Positions 7,373 to 16,761 of a stretch of 64,000 bases of DNA are shown piece after piece. The DNA lies in contig NZ_FWXR01000003.1 of NCBI RefSeq assembly GCF_900176465.1, positions 124,001 to 188,000 on the forward strand. The letters are read 5' to 3'. Positions within the stretch are counted from its first letter, which is position 1; each line of letters opens with the position of its first letter. This DNA is from Fulvimarina manganoxydans (GTDB taxonomy: Bacteria > Pseudomonadota > Alphaproteobacteria > Rhizobiales > Rhizobiaceae). The translations under genes and the position numbers were made by a program. Below the pieces are notes generated by a model, which did no database searches, was not told the origin of the DNA, and saw only the letters and a program-made list of their open reading frames with translations.

Positions 7373-7776
7373 GCGTTGAGGATATCAAGGTAGAAGTGCG
7401 AACCGGCTGGAGCGATGTGCCAGCTGCTGATCTATGCTTGCGCATCATCGACTTTCTCGCAGCCCGTCGCGAGGACGAGCTGCGAATGCTCACGTTTCGA
7501 GAGCTCTCCGTCGCCGCCGGGGTTGACGATGTAGATGCTGAGCTCCTCACGGCCGTAGCAATCCTTCGAAATCTCTCCGTGCTCGATGCACGAGCCCTTC
7601 TCGTTGACGCTGATGAGATGGAGTATGAAATTGATCCGTCTGATTTGGCGGAGGCCCATCTTACTGGAGAGCTCGTTCACCCTCACACTGGAGAGTTGGT
7701 GGAGAACTACGCCGGAAGGCTAGTTCCATTCTTTGTGCCTACGAAGCGCTTCCTGGCAGAGTCGAACAGTGTCTGA
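7369..7776 (+). CDS. Predicted winged-helix protein, middle gene of the nuclease operon
   Basis: A 135-aa acidic protein starting at an ATGA overlap with the gene before it. Residues about 40-85 have the pattern of a winged helix: a helix (LTFRELSVAAGV), a longer second helix (ELLTAVAILRNLSVLD) and a strand-turn-strand wing (ARALLVDADEMEYEI). The rest is acidic and ends with a short tail (GRLVPFFVPTKRF). Its stop overlaps the nuclease start by 8 nt. It may be a DNA-binding or adaptor subunit. The fold call is pattern-based and no family is claimed. Confidence 0.65.
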   Translation: MSVEDIKVEVRTGWSDVPAADLCLRIIDFLAARREDELRMLTFRELSVAAGVDDVDAELLTAVAILRNLSVLDARALLVDADEMEYEIDPSDLAEAHLTGELVHPHTGELVENYAGRLVPFFVPTKRFLAESNSV

Positions 7777-8392
7777 ACATTACACTCTGCGTGAGATACA
7801 GGCGCTCGCCGGTGACTCCGAACCCAATCGTATACGTATTGGACTGATGTTCGCCGAGACGAATGAGCAGCGAGCCAGGCTTGTTGAAGACGCGATAGAC
7901 CATATCGCTATTGAATTCGGCGAAACACCCCATCACAGGAAAGATCGAGACGAAGACGGCATTACGATCGATGTTGTAAGTAGCTTAAAAATGATGGGTT
8001 TTCGAGCTACACATGACGAAGATATTGGTGGACATTGTGATATCGTTGTGCGCGACCGCGACAACTTCTTATGGGCCGCTGAAGCCAAGATCCACTCGCG
8101 TTACGGTTGGCTAGAGAAGGGCACCAAGCAAATCATCGATCGGTATTCGACTGGTGTGCCCGGCCAGGATGCTGGCGGACTAGTGGTATACGTAAAGGTC
8201 GCCAACACCAAGGCGGTCATGGAGACGTGGCGGAAGCATTTTGTGGAAGCCTTTCCCCACGCGTCTACCGTTCAATGTGAACGAAATCCGCTCGCTCTGG
8301 TCTCGACATTCACCCACCCGCGATCAGGTCTGCCTTTTCGGCTTCGGCACGTCCCCATTTCCTTCTATCATCACCCAACTGATAGCCTCTGA
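7769..8392 (+). CDS. Predicted PD-(D/E)XK-superfamily nuclease
   Basis: A 207-aa protein from a GTG at 7769 that overlaps the previous stop by 8 nt; an upstream TTG at 7733 would lie deep in the previous gene. The middle carries a PD-(D/E)XK-like core: GHCDIVV with Asp91, then FLWAAEAKI with Glu105-x-Lys107, followed by a helix with KQIIDRY (Gln121, Tyr126), the extra conserved Q-x(4)-Y seen in some Mrr-like nucleases. A Glu-rich helix (residues 36-50) precedes the core. It would be expected to cut DNA or RNA with a metal ion. Coupling to the two preceding genes suggests one multi-component system, probably anti-phage. Last gene of the operon. Confidence 0.7.
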   Translation: MSEHYTLREIQALAGDSEPNRIRIGLMFAETNEQRARLVEDAIDHIAIEFGETPHHRKDRDEDGITIDVVSSLKMMGFRATHDEDIGGHCDIVVRDRDNFLWAAEAKIHSRYGWLEKGTKQIIDRYSTGVPGQDAGGLVVYVKVANTKAVMETWRKHFVEAFPHASTVQCERNPLALVSTFTHPRSGLPFRLRHVPISFYHHPTDSL

Positions 8393-8706
8393 TCAGTGCG
8401 TGAGCCTATCGTCTGATTCCCGTTCAGCGGTCTCGGCGTGAACACCCTATCGGGCAGCATGCCGCCGTCGACGAACTCGCCGCTCTCAGCTGCGCGGACG
8501 AGCCGCAGCTCGTCGAGCGCAGCCTGGCGCTCGGCGAGCGTCATCGAGGCACGCGGCGGGTAGGGCGCTTTCTGGCAGAGCGATAAGGCGCTCTTCCGCG
8601 TGCGTCCGAGAAAGAGCGCGATGTCGCCGGCCGATAGGCCATGCATCCACAAAACAAGGGCAACGAATCGATCGCGATCGGACGGGCGGGAGGAGGTGGA
8701 GGCCAT
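8371..8706 (-). CDS. Small helix-turn-helix protein of the island
   Basis: A 111-aa protein from an ATG at 8706 (a TTG at 8733 would add nine residues). After a polar N-terminus, residues about 13-40 read as a helix-turn-helix (FVALVLWMHGLSAGDIALFLGRTRKSALS) resembling the 'scan and bind' segments of small phage and GcrA-like DNA-binding proteins. The tail is hydrophilic. It is convergent with the nuclease gene and the 3' ends overlap by 22 bp. The function is not known beyond probable DNA binding. Confidence 0.5.
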   Translation of the reverse strand: MASTSSRPSDRDRFVALVLWMHGLSAGDIALFLGRTRKSALSLCQKAPYPPRASMTLAERQAALDELRLVRAAESGEFVDGGMLPDRVFTPRPLNGNQTIGSRTDQRLSVG

Positions 8707-8772
8707 GGCGCATGATAGCGCAGAACTCGTCAACTGGAACCCTATCGGAACCCTGCGGGCCTTTTGCCTCTG

Positions 8773-8809
8773 AAGATCAGTAGGTCGCGAGTTGCAAGCC
8801 GCTGATCTT
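8773..8809. repeat. Inverted repeat downstream of tRNA-Lys
   Basis: AAGATCAG (8773-8780) and CTGATCTT (8802-8809) form a perfect 8-bp inverted repeat separated by 21 bases, starting 13 bp beyond the tRNA 3' end. It lacks a T-run, so it may be a processing hairpin or a protein-binding (for example integrase arm) site. Confidence 0.4.
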
Positions 8810-8821
8810 GTTGGGGGAATT

Positions 8822-8897
<76 letters not shown>

Positions 8898-9733
8898 GAA
8901 GCGGCTCTCGCCGCCGACAGGCGGGAGGTATAGGAACCCTGTAGCAAGGTCAACGCCGGAAAGAGTGCCTGGGGCAAAGCCCCACAGGATCGGATGATGG
9001 TTCGGGGTCATCCTCACCCCGCCGCCCAGCGAATGGAAGTCAACCCGTATCCATCGCCTTGCGGATCGCATTCCTATCCGACGAATTACCGCCGGCATCG
9101 AACAACTCGGTCGCACGATTGTTCAGCATCGCCGAAACACCCGGAACCGAGTCGCATTTGTCTTCGTAAGCTGCGCCGAAGGCCTTGGACTTTTTATAAG
9201 TCCAAATCTCTCGTTCAGGTCGCTCCGCCGAACACATCAACAACCGCGTCCTGACGAGCGCGGCGGGTCGTCTCGTCGGCGGTAAACGCCGAGACGACCC
9301 GTAGAAACGTCTCGGCATCATTCTTCTGACCCACCGCGGATGTTGCGGTCGGCCATCCACCGTCATCGGTTGCTTTCGTATAAATCGCTGACGCTGAGCA
9401 TCACACCTTCGACGCGTTGGAAAATAGCGGCCGGTCCCGTGGATCGGAAAAGCGGCCGCCCAGAACAGATCGCCTCGAGACGCACCAGTGAGGGTGAGCA
9501 GAGCGATGACAATTGCGCTGGAAGGCTTCGATGTCCGCTGGCTCTCGCGTGATTTGCGGGCGCGGGTTCGGCGCGCTAGAGAGGCCTCGTCCTGGTCGAT
9601 CAGGTCGAGACCGTGTTTCCGGCCTTAGCCTCATCGCCAGGGCGGCCGCGCGATAAAAGGTCGGTGCGCTCAAGTCATGGGCACGATCATTTGCGAAGCC
9701 TCAACACCGATAAGCTGCGGGAGCCCACCATCC
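8898..9733 (+). other. 836-bp gene-free stretch between tRNA-Lys and ccdA
   Basis: No ORF here has protein-like composition or a credible start. Visible content is the tRNA promoter side, a short hairpin TGGGGC/GCCCCA (8970-8984) and a strong hairpin at 9265-9300. Degenerate coding remnants or a non-coding RNA cannot be excluded. Confidence 0.5.
9265..9300. repeat. Strong hairpin in the tRNA-Lys/ccdA gap
   Basis: Perfect 11-bp inverted repeat GGGTCGTCTCG (9265-9275) / CGAGACGACCC (9290-9300) with a loop that can pair further internally. It is not followed by a T-run. The arm core CGTCTCG(G) recurs just downstream (9308-9315). Confidence 0.5.
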
Positions 9734-10474
9734 GTGCTGACGGAATTGTCCTATCCGACGGCGGTCCTTGCCGGTGCCCTGTCTTTCCTGTCGCCCTGCG
9801 TCCTGCCGCTGGTTCCGCCCTATCTGTGCTACATGGCCGGTGTCTCGGCGGATGAGCTTCGCAGCGGGCCGGCGGTCGCCTCCACAGGTTATGCACGCCT
9901 GTTGGTGAGCGCCTTTTGCTTCGTTCTCGGCTTCTCCACCGTCTTCGTGGCGCTTGGGGCGGGGGCGAGTTCGATCGGGCAGCTCTTGCGCCAGAATCTC
10001 GATTGGCTCGGCATCGTCGCCGGCATCGCGATCATCGTGATGGGGCTGAATTTCCTCGGTGTCTTCCGTCTCGCCTTCCTGTCGCGGGAAGTGCGCATGA
10101 CCGCGCCCGACAAGCCGAAGAGCCTGATCGGCGCCTATCTGATGGGGCTCGCCTTCGCCTTCGGATGGACGCCTTGTATCGGCCCGGTGCTCGGCGCGAT
10201 TCTCGGTCTTGCCGGTGCCCATGACACGGTGGGCGAGGGCGCCCTGATGCTGGGTTTTTATTCGGCGGGGCTCGGAATTCCGTTCATCATTGCGGCGGCC
10301 TTTTCCAGCGCTTTCCTTCGTTGGCTCGGCGGTTTTCGTCGCCATCTTGCGACCGTCGAGAAGGCCATGGGCGGTCTCCTCGTGGTCACCGGGGTCCTCT
10401 TTCTGACGGGCGGCATGCAGACCTTTTCCTTCTGGCTGCTCGAAACCTTCCCGGCGTTGCAGACCATCGGTTGA
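9734..10474 (+). CDS. ccdA: Cytochrome c biogenesis protein CcdA (DsbD-type membrane reductant carrier)
   Basis: A polytopic protein of six predicted membrane segments that passes electrons from cytoplasmic thioredoxin across the inner membrane for haem-protein thiol reduction. The two conserved Cys motifs are present: SFLSPCVLPLVPPYL near the N-terminus and FGWTPCIGPVLGAI in the centre, a pseudo-symmetric pair. I prefer the GTG at 9734 (246 aa), which has GGGAG ten bases upstream and gives the usual family N-terminus; an in-frame ATG at 9677 would add 19 polar residues. Monocistronic, about 90 bp before glmU. Confidence 0.88.
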   Translation: MLTELSYPTAVLAGALSFLSPCVLPLVPPYLCYMAGVSADELRSGPAVASTGYARLLVSAFCFVLGFSTVFVALGAGASSIGQLLRQNLDWLGIVAGIAIIVMGLNFLGVFRLAFLSREVRMTAPDKPKSLIGAYLMGLAFAFGWTPCIGPVLGAILGLAGAHDTVGEGALMLGFYSAGLGIPFIIAAAFSSAFLRWLGGFRRHLATVEKAMGGLLVVTGVLFLTGGMQTFSFWLLETFPALQTIG

Positions 10475-10565
10475 CGAGCACCGAACCTGATTTTCACCAG
10501 ACCACAAGGCTTGGGGCCTTAAGCTCCGCGCCGACGGTCACCACATGCATGGAGCGGACCCCGCA

Positions 10566-11936
10566 ATGGCGCGAAGCTGTCTTTCGATCATTCTCGCCGC
10601 CGGAGAAGGCACAAGAATGCGCTCCAAGCGCTCCAAGGTGCTGCATGAAGTCGGGCGCCTGCCTCTCGTGCGTCATGTGGGCCGTGCAGCGCTTCAGGCC
10701 GGCGCGGATCGTCTGGCGCTGATTGTCGGCCGAGATGGAGACGAGGTGGCTGCGGCTGTCCGGCGCGACAGCGAAACCGTTGCCGTCTTCGAACAGCGCG
10801 AACGGCTCGGCACCGGCCATGCGGTCCTTGCGGCCCGCGAGGCGATCGAACAGGGCTTCGACGATATCGTCGTCCTTTTCGGCGACACGCCGCTTCTGAC
10901 CGCGAACACGATCGAGCGCGCGCGGGCCGAATTGTCCAAAGGCGCCGATGTCTGCGTCATCGGCTTTCGACCCGCCGATCCGACCGGCTATGGCCGGCTG
11001 GTCGAGACCGATGGCGAACTCGTCGCCATCCGCGAGGAGAAGGATGCAAGCGAGAGCGAACGGCTGATCGGCTTCTGCAATGCCGGCATCATGGCCTTTG
11101 CCGGCCGCGATGCCCTCGACCTGTTGAATGCGATCGGCAACGAGAACGCCAAGGGCGAATATTATCTGACCGACATCGTCGAGATTGCGCGGGGGAGAGG
11201 CCGCCGCGTCGTCGCGATCGAGGCGCCCGTCGCCGAGACGATCGGCGTCAACAATCGCTCCGAACTCGCCGAGGTCGAAGCTCTGTGGCAGGCCTTCGCG
11301 CGCGAGCGGATGATGATTTCGGGCGTCACTCTGATCGATCCGGGCACGGTCTTCTTCGCCTATGACACCGAGCTTGGCGAGGACGTCACCGTCGAGCCGA
11401 ATGTCTGGTTTGGACCCGGTGTCAGCGTGGGCGAGGGCGCCGTGATCCACGCCTTCTGCCATCTGGAAGGCGCGCGGATCGGGCCGGACGCCTCGATCGG
11501 GCCGTTCGCCCGGCTCCGTCCCGGAACGGACCTTGCCGAAACCGCCAAGGTGGGCAACTTCTGCGAGGTCAAGAACGCCAGCGTCGCGCGCGGCGCCAAG
11601 ATCAACCATCTCAGCTATATCGGCGATGCGAACGTCGGTGCCGAGGCCAATATCGGCGCTGGAACCATCACCTGCAATTACGACGGCGCGCTGAAGCATC
11701 TCACGGAAATTGGCGAAAAGGCCTTCATTGGCTCGAACTCGGCCCTCGTCGCACCCGTTCGGATCGGCCGTGAAGCCTATGTGGGCTCGGGCAGCGTGGT
11801 CACCGAGGACGTGCCCGACGAGGCGCTCGCCCTCGCGCGGGGCCGGCAGGTCAACAAGGACGGCCGCGGCAAGGCGATTGCCGAGAAAAACCGCGCGGCC
11901 AAGGCGGCCAAGAAGGCAACCAAGTCAGATCGCTGA
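10566..11936 (+). CDS. glmU: Bifunctional UDP-N-acetylglucosamine pyrophosphorylase / glucosamine-1-phosphate acetyltransferase
   Basis: Makes UDP-GlcNAc from GlcN-1-P, acetyl-CoA and UTP, feeding peptidoglycan and lipid A. It has 456 aa, the usual length. The N-terminal nucleotidyltransferase domain has the LAAGEGTRM signature and KRSKVLH. From about residue 250 the C-terminal half is a left-handed beta-helix of hexapeptide repeats (for example [22 protein letters not shown]), ending in a Lys/Ala-rich tail. The ATG at 10566 is preferred over 10545 because GGAG precedes it and it removes a non-family extension. glmS follows 147 bp downstream in the same orientation, so two successive steps of the pathway are adjacent. 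Confidence 0.96.
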   Translation: MARSCLSIILAAGEGTRMRSKRSKVLHEVGRLPLVRHVGRAALQAGADRLALIVGRDGDEVAAAVRRDSETVAVFEQRERLGTGHAVLAAREAIEQGFDDIVVLFGDTPLLTANTIERARAELSKGADVCVIGFRPADPTGYGRLVETDGELVAIREEKDASESERLIGFCNAGIMAFAGRDALDLLNAIGNENAKGEYYLTDIVEIARGRGRRVVAIEAPVAETIGVNNRSELAEVEALWQAFARERMMISGVTLIDPGTVFFAYDTELGEDVTVEPNVWFGPGVSVGEGAVIHAFCHLEGARIGPDASIGPFARLRPGTDLAETAKVGNFCEVKNASVARGAKINHLSYIGDANVGAEANIGAGTITCNYDGALKHLTEIGEKAFIGSNSALVAPVRIGREAYVGSGSVVTEDVPDEALALARGRQVNKDGRGKAIAEKNRAAKAAKKATKSDR

Positions 11937-12083
11937 CGCGTCAGGCTCGAGCCTCGGCGAACAGTAAGGTTCGGAAACGCAAATTGAGAGGCTCGCCGGC
12001 GGACTTCGTCTATGGTCGGCGCGATTTGAAACGGACGGTCCCCTGGGCGGATCGGCCAGAGACCACAATGGGGATCTTGCGCC

Positions 12084-13910
12084 ATGTGCGGCATCATCGG
12101 CATCATCTCGAAGGAGCCCGTGGCCGACCGGCTGATCGACAGCCTGAAACGGCTGGAATATCGCGGCTATGATTCGGCAGGCATCGCGACCCTGGAAGAC
12201 GGGGCGCTGACGCGGCTGAGGGCCGAGGGCAAGCTCGTCAATCTGATCGAGAAGCTGAAAGCCGAGCCGCGCGCCGGCACGATCGGCATCGGCCACACCC
12301 GATGGGCGACCCATGGCGCCGCGACCGAGGCGAACGCCCATCCGCACCGCTCGGAACATCTCGCGATCGTCCATAACGGCATCATCGAGAATTATCGCGA
12401 GCTGAAGGCCGAACTCGAAGCCGACGGCGTCACCTTCGAAAGCCAGACCGACACCGAGACCGTCGCCCATCTCGTCTCGCGGGAGATCAAGCGTGGCGCG
12501 AGCCCGAAGGATGCCGTCCATGCGGTTCTCGGGCGGCTCGAAGGCGCCTTCTCGCTCGGCTTCCTCTTCGACGGCGAAGAGAATGTGCTGATCGGCGCTC
12601 GGCGTGGCTCGCCTCTGGTGGTGGGCGAAGGCGAGGGCGAGATGTTCCTCGGCTCCGACGCCATCGCCTTGTCGCCTTTCACCGATCGCATCCGCTATCT
12701 GGAAGAGGGCGATTTCGCCGTGCTCAGCCATCACGGCATCGAAATCTTCGACGAGCATGGCAAGGAAGTCGTGCGGCCGATCAAGCAGTCGACCGGCAAG
12801 TCCTTCTATGTGGACAAAGGCAATTATCGCCACTTCATGCAGAAGGAGATCTACGAGCAGCCAGAGGTCATCGGCCACACGCTCGGCGCCTTTGTCGACC
12901 TGACCACCGGGCGCACCCGGCTTCCCGTCGGCCAGTCGCTCGATTTCTCCAAGATCCGCCGCATCGCGCTGTCGGCCTGCGGCACGGGCTTTTATGCCAG
13001 CCTCGTCGGCCGGTATTATTTCGAGCGCTATGCCCGCATCGCCTGCGATCTCGATGTCGCCTCCGAGTTCCGCTATCGCGAGAGCCCGCTGGAGGACGTC
13101 GATCTGGCGCTCTTCGTCTCCCAGTCGGGCGAAACCGCCGACACGCTCGCCTCGCTGCGCCATGCCAAGGGCGAGGGGCTGACGACGGCCGCCATCGTCA
13201 ATGTCGCCGAATCGACCATCGCGCGCGAGGCCGATGCGGTTCTGCCGACCTTGGCGGGCCCGGAGATCGGCGTCGCGTCCACCAAGGCGTTTACTTGCCA
13301 GCTGATGGCTCTGGCCGCCCTCGCGGTTCACGCCGGCGTTGAGAAGGGCCGTATTTCGGCGCAGGACGAACTCGCCTTCACGCGCACGCTTCAGGAGGCG
13401 CCGCGCCTCGTCAATGAGGCGATCGCGCTCGAAGGGCAGATCGAGACGCTGGCCCGGCGCATGGCGACCCGCAATCACGCGCTCTTTCTCGGCCGGGGAT
13501 TTTCCTATCCGCTGGCGCTCGAAGGCGCGTTGAAGCTGAAGGAAATCAGCTACATCCACGCGGAAGGTTATGCGGCGGGCGAACTGAAGCACGGGCCGAT
13601 CGCCCTCATCGACGAGACCATGCCCGTCGTCGTCGTCGCGCCCCATGATCGCAGCTTCGAGAAGACCGCGTCCAACGTCCAGGAGGTCGCGGCGCGGGGC
13701 GGAGAGATCATCCTTTTCACCGACGCCAAGGGCGCGGCGAGCGGGATCGTCGACAATGTCCACACGATCGTCATGCCGGAAATGCCGGAAATCTTGACGC
13801 CGATCGTCTATGCGGTGCCGCTGCAGCTTCTGGCGTATCACACCGCAATCCAGATGGGCACGGATGTGGACCAGCCGCGCAATCTCGCCAAATCCGTTAC
13901 GGTGGAGTGA
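12084..13910 (+). CDS. glmS: Glutamine--fructose-6-phosphate aminotransferase (isomerizing)
   Basis: Forms glucosamine-6-P from fructose-6-P and glutamine, the entry step to UDP-GlcNAc. 608 aa, full length. The N-terminal glutaminase domain has the nucleophile Cys directly after Met (MCGIIGI), HTRWATHG and the EYRGYDSAG block. Two SIS isomerase domains follow (SACGTGFYA, SQSGETADT, ASTKAFTCQ, ELKHGPIALID), ending in the diagnostic LAKSVTVE C-terminus. No glmS ribozyme-like leader is seen; the gap to glmU is short, so the two may be co-transcribed. Confidence 0.97.
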   Translation: MCGIIGIISKEPVADRLIDSLKRLEYRGYDSAGIATLEDGALTRLRAEGKLVNLIEKLKAEPRAGTIGIGHTRWATHGAATEANAHPHRSEHLAIVHNGIIENYRELKAELEADGVTFESQTDTETVAHLVSREIKRGASPKDAVHAVLGRLEGAFSLGFLFDGEENVLIGARRGSPLVVGEGEGEMFLGSDAIALSPFTDRIRYLEEGDFAVLSHHGIEIFDEHGKEVVRPIKQSTGKSFYVDKGNYRHFMQKEIYEQPEVIGHTLGAFVDLTTGRTRLPVGQSLDFSKIRRIALSACGTGFYASLVGRYYFERYARIACDLDVASEFRYRESPLEDVDLALFVSQSGETADTLASLRHAKGEGLTTAAIVNVAESTIAREADAVLPTLAGPEIGVASTKAFTCQLMALAALAVHAGVEKGRISAQDELAFTRTLQEAPRLVNEAIALEGQIETLARRMATRNHALFLGRGFSYPLALEGALKLKEISYIHAEGYAAGELKHGPIALIDETMPVVVVAPHDRSFEKTASNVQEVAARGGEIILFTDAKGAASGIVDNVHTIVMPEMPEILTPIVYAVPLQLLAYHTAIQMGTDVDQPRNLAKSVTVE

Positions 13911-14252
13911 CGCTTCTGGCCCAAAGGTGTGAGCCGCGAATAGGCGAAGGGATCGGGTGCGGCGGATCGCTTCGCGAGCATGCGCTGAACCGCGGCTCGC
14001 GCAGCGCGTCATGTGTCACGTCATGGTCTTTTCATCTCGGCCGGACATTGCATCGGGTGTCTTGCATTTGTCGCTTTCGCCGCCGATGCTTGCCGCACTG
14101 CACACCTGAAAGGTGGGCGCGAGGGTGAATGGTGATTCGGGGTCGGTTGTGTCGTCTGCAACGACATGCGGCTGGATAGCGTTTGCTCGTGGCGCCCTGC
14201 AAAACCGACCATCCCGGTCGGCCGGGCATCTTGCGCAGAGGGTTTCGAGCAC
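13911..14252 (+). other. 342-bp intergenic stretch between glmS and the DUF502 gene
   Basis: No coding signal. A small hairpin GTCGT/ACGAC lies at about 14151-14165, and AGAGGG sits near the downstream start (about 14236-14241). No clear intrinsic terminator for glmS was found. Confidence 0.4.
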
Positions 14253-14930
14253 ATGGCGCGGCTGCGCAACTATTTCCTGACCGGGTTCATCGTCTGCGCG
14301 CCATTGGCGATCACCGCCTGGATCACATGGTCCTTCATGCAGTGGACCGATAGCTGGGTGAAGCCTTACATCCCGACGCGCTTTCTCCCGGACTCCTATC
14401 TGCCCTTCGCGGTGCCCGGATTCGGCCTTCTCGTCGCGCTGATCATCATCACCTTCATCGGCTTTCTGACCGCGAACTTCATCGGACGGACCATCGTCGG
14501 CTGGGGCGAGAACGTTCTTGGCCGCATGCCACTCGTGCGGACAGTTTATACGGCGCTGAAGCAGATCTTCGAGACGGTCCTCGCCGATCGCTCATCCTCC
14601 TTCAAGACCGCTGCGCTGATGGAATATCCCCGCAGGGGCGTCTGGTGCCTTGTCCTCGTCGCAACGACCACCAAGGGCGAGGTCGCGCGTGTCCTGTCGG
14701 ATCAGAGCGAGGAGATGCTGGCCGTCTTCCTGCCGCCGACGCCGAACCCCACCTCCGGCTTTCTTCTCTTCGTCCCGCGCGAGGATGTGCGTATTTTGAA
14801 TATGAGCATCGAGACGGCACTCAAGCTCGTTGTCTCGGCCGGCCTCGTGACCGGCGACGAAAAGGAAGCGCCGATCAGCCTGAAAGAGGCGAGCCGCATC
14901 GTCGAGAAGCGGCTGCGTGAGCCGAGCTGA
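14253..14930 (+). CDS. DUF502 family membrane protein
   Basis: A 225-aa protein from the ATG at 14253 (an upstream in-frame ATG at 14166 would add a non-hydrophobic extension). Two membrane segments occupy residues about 9-32 (YFLTGFIVCAPLAITAWITW) and 57-80 (VPGFGLLVALIIITFIGFL), followed by the family block GRTIVGWGENVLGRMPLVR and IYTALKQ-type helix (VYTALKQIFETV), then a soluble beta-rich region containing FLPPTPNPTSGFLLFVP. DUF502 proteins are widespread in Gram-negatives with no settled function. The stop is 45 bp from the convergent purN. Confidence 0.88.
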   Translation: MARLRNYFLTGFIVCAPLAITAWITWSFMQWTDSWVKPYIPTRFLPDSYLPFAVPGFGLLVALIIITFIGFLTANFIGRTIVGWGENVLGRMPLVRTVYTALKQIFETVLADRSSSFKTAALMEYPRRGVWCLVLVATTTKGEVARVLSDQSEEMLAVFLPPTPNPTSGFLLFVPREDVRILNMSIETALKLVVSAGLVTGDEKEAPISLKEASRIVEKRLREPS

Positions 14931-14974
14931 GGGCGGCGGCGGTATCCGTCTCTTGAGAGCGAGACAGAGGAAGA

Positions 14975-15700
14975 TCAGCCCGTGCGCATGGCGCCGGGTC
15001 TCCGCCTCGCATCCGGCGAGATGAGAATGGAGAGTGCCTCGTCGCCTTCCACCATGTCATCCTCGTTCGATCCGGCCGTCTGCGAGGCCGTGACCGCGCG
15101 TCCGTTCACCATGCGGACGGAGCCATTGAGAACGAGCCGCAAGGCGTGCGGATAGAGTCTGTGTTCCGCGCGCAAGAGCCGCTCGGCCAGACGGTCCGGC
15201 GTATCATCGGCTTCGACGGCGATTGCGGCCTGGGCGATGATCGGCCCCTCGTCCATCCGCTCGGTCACAAAATGCACCGTGCAGCCATGCAGCTTCATTC
15301 CGGCAGCCAGAGCCCTCGCATGGGTGTCGAGACCGGGAAAGAGCGGCAGGAGCGAAGGATGGATATTGATCATCCGCCCTTCGAAGCGGCGGACGAATTC
15401 GGGCGACAGAAGCCGCATATAGCCGGCAAGGCAGATGATGTCCGGGTTCAGCCTTTCGAGCGCTTCGAGAACGGCCGCCTCGTGGGCCTCGCGGCTGGCA
15501 TAGGCCTTGTGATCGACCGCAACGGCCGGGATGTCGTAGCGCTCGGCGGTCTCCAGACCCTTCGCGTCGGGCCGGTTCGAGAGGACGCCGACAATCCGGC
15601 CCGGATAGGACGGGTCCATCGCCGCCGCGATCAGGGCGCTCATATTGGAGCCGCGACCGGAGATGAGAACTGCGACGCGCTTAGTGGTCTTGCGCGACAT
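14975..15700 (-). CDS. purN: Phosphoribosylglycinamide formyltransferase
   Basis: Transfers formyl from 10-formyl-THF to GAR, step three of purine synthesis. 241 aa from the ATG at 15700. It has the phosphate-binding loop ISGRGSNM near the start, the folate-site signature INIHPSLLPLFPGLDTH, and EGPIIAQAAI. The C-terminal 35 residues (Asp/Glu-rich, then basic) extend beyond the core enzyme. The start overlaps the purM stop (TGATG), so purM-purN form one operon with coupled translation. Confidence 0.95.
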   Translation of the reverse strand: MSRKTTKRVAVLISGRGSNMSALIAAAMDPSYPGRIVGVLSNRPDAKGLETAERYDIPAVAVDHKAYASREAHEAAVLEALERLNPDIICLAGYMRLLSPEFVRRFEGRMINIHPSLLPLFPGLDTHARALAAGMKLHGCTVHFVTERMDEGPIIAQAAIAVEADDTPDRLAERLLRAEHRLYPHALRLVLNGSVRMVNGRAVTASQTAGSNEDDMVEGDEALSILISPDARRRPGAMRTG

Positions 15701-16761
15701 CAGAGCGAAAGCTCGCCGTTGAAGGTCACCCGCTCGCCCTTGTTCTGAAGAATGCGGCCGAGTGGGACCACCTCTTCGCCGGCAGCCTGGAGCATCGCAC
15801 CGATCGAGGCCGCTTCCGCCTCCGAGACCACGACGATCATGCCGATGCCGCAATTGAAGGTGCGCAGCATTTCCGACGTCTCGATGCCGCCCTCACGCGA
15901 CAGCCAGCCGAAGACCGGCGGCACATGGATCGCGTTGATGTCGATATCGGCGCGTAAGTGCTCGGGCAGGACGCGCGGAATATTCTCGGGAAAGCCGCCG
16001 CCGGTGATATGGGCGAGAGCTTTTACGCCTGTGGATTGCGCAAAGACCTCCAGAAGCGGCTTCACATAGATTCGGGTCGGCTGAAGAAGACTTTCGCCGA
16101 GCGAGACGGAAGCGTCATAGGGGGCCGGATCGCCATAGGAGAGGCCGGCCCGCTCGACCACCCGGCGCACCAGCGAATAGCCGTTGGAATGCACGCCGGA
16201 GGAGGTGAGCCCGAGAATGACGTCGCCATGGGCGATGGTGCCCGAGGGCAAAAGGCGCTCCCGCTCGACCGCGCCGACGGCAAAACCGGCCAGATCGTAG
16301 TCGTCGCCTTGATAGAGGCCCGGCATTTCCGCCGTCTCGCCACCGATCAGGGCGCAGCCGGCCTGGCGGCAGCCCTCGGCGATGCCCTTAACGATCGCCT
16401 CGCCCTGAGCCGGATCGAGCTTGCCGGTCGCAAAATAGTCGAGGAAGAACAAAGGCTCTGCGCCTTGAACGACGAGATCGTTGACGCACATGGCCACGAG
16501 ATCGATGCCGATCGTCTCGTGCAGCCCGGCCTCGATGGCAATCCTCAGCTTGGTGCCGACCCCGTCATTGGCCGCCACTAGCAGCGGGTCCTGCATCCCC
16601 AGGGCTTTCAAATCGAAGATGCCGCCAAAGCCGCCGATCTCGCCATCGGCGCCCGGCCGGCGCGTCGAGCGCACATGGGGTTTGATCCGCTGGACGAGTT
16701 CGTTTCCGGCATCGATATCGACGCCCGCGTCGCGATAGGTCAGGGAGTTTTTCGGGTGCAT
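15700..16761 (-). CDS. purM: Phosphoribosylformylglycinamidine cyclo-ligase (AIR synthetase)
   Basis: Closes the imidazole ring of AIR using ATP, step five of purine synthesis. 353 aa from the ATG at 16761 ([19 protein letters not shown]). Signature blocks are present: [53 protein letters not shown] and [15 protein letters not shown]. It lies directly upstream of purN on the same strand with a one-base overlap and is divergent from the PerM-type permease; the 220-bp gap must hold both promoters. Confidence 0.96.
   Translation of the reverse strand: MHPKNSLTYRDAGVDIDAGNELVQRIKPHVRSTRRPGADGEIGGFGGIFDLKALGMQDPLLVAANDGVGTKLRIAIEAGLHETIGIDLVAMCVNDLVVQGAEPLFFLDYFATGKLDPAQGEAIVKGIAEGCRQAGCALIGGETAEMPGLYQGDDYDLAGFAVGAVERERLLPSGTIAHGDVILGLTSSGVHSNGYSLVRRVVERAGLSYGDPAPYDASVSLGESLLQPTRIYVKPLLEVFAQSTGVKALAHITGGGFPENIPRVLPEHLRADIDINAIHVPPVFGWLSREGGIETSEMLRTFNCGIGMIVVVSEAEAASIGAMLQAAGEEVVPLGRILQNKGERVTFNGELSL

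Noticed and set aside
1-8821. Second copy of the tRNA-Lys 3' end as the far attachment site
   Set aside because: None was seen in the left part of the window; if it exists it must be outside.
8994-9366. Small ORFs on both strands right of tRNA-Lys
   Set aside because: They lack starts with ribosome sites and are Arg/Ser-rich in the manner of random high-GC frames.
11925-14012. Minus-strand open frame of 695 codons opposite glmS
   Set aside because: Shadow of the glmS codon pattern; no ribosome site or protein-like features.
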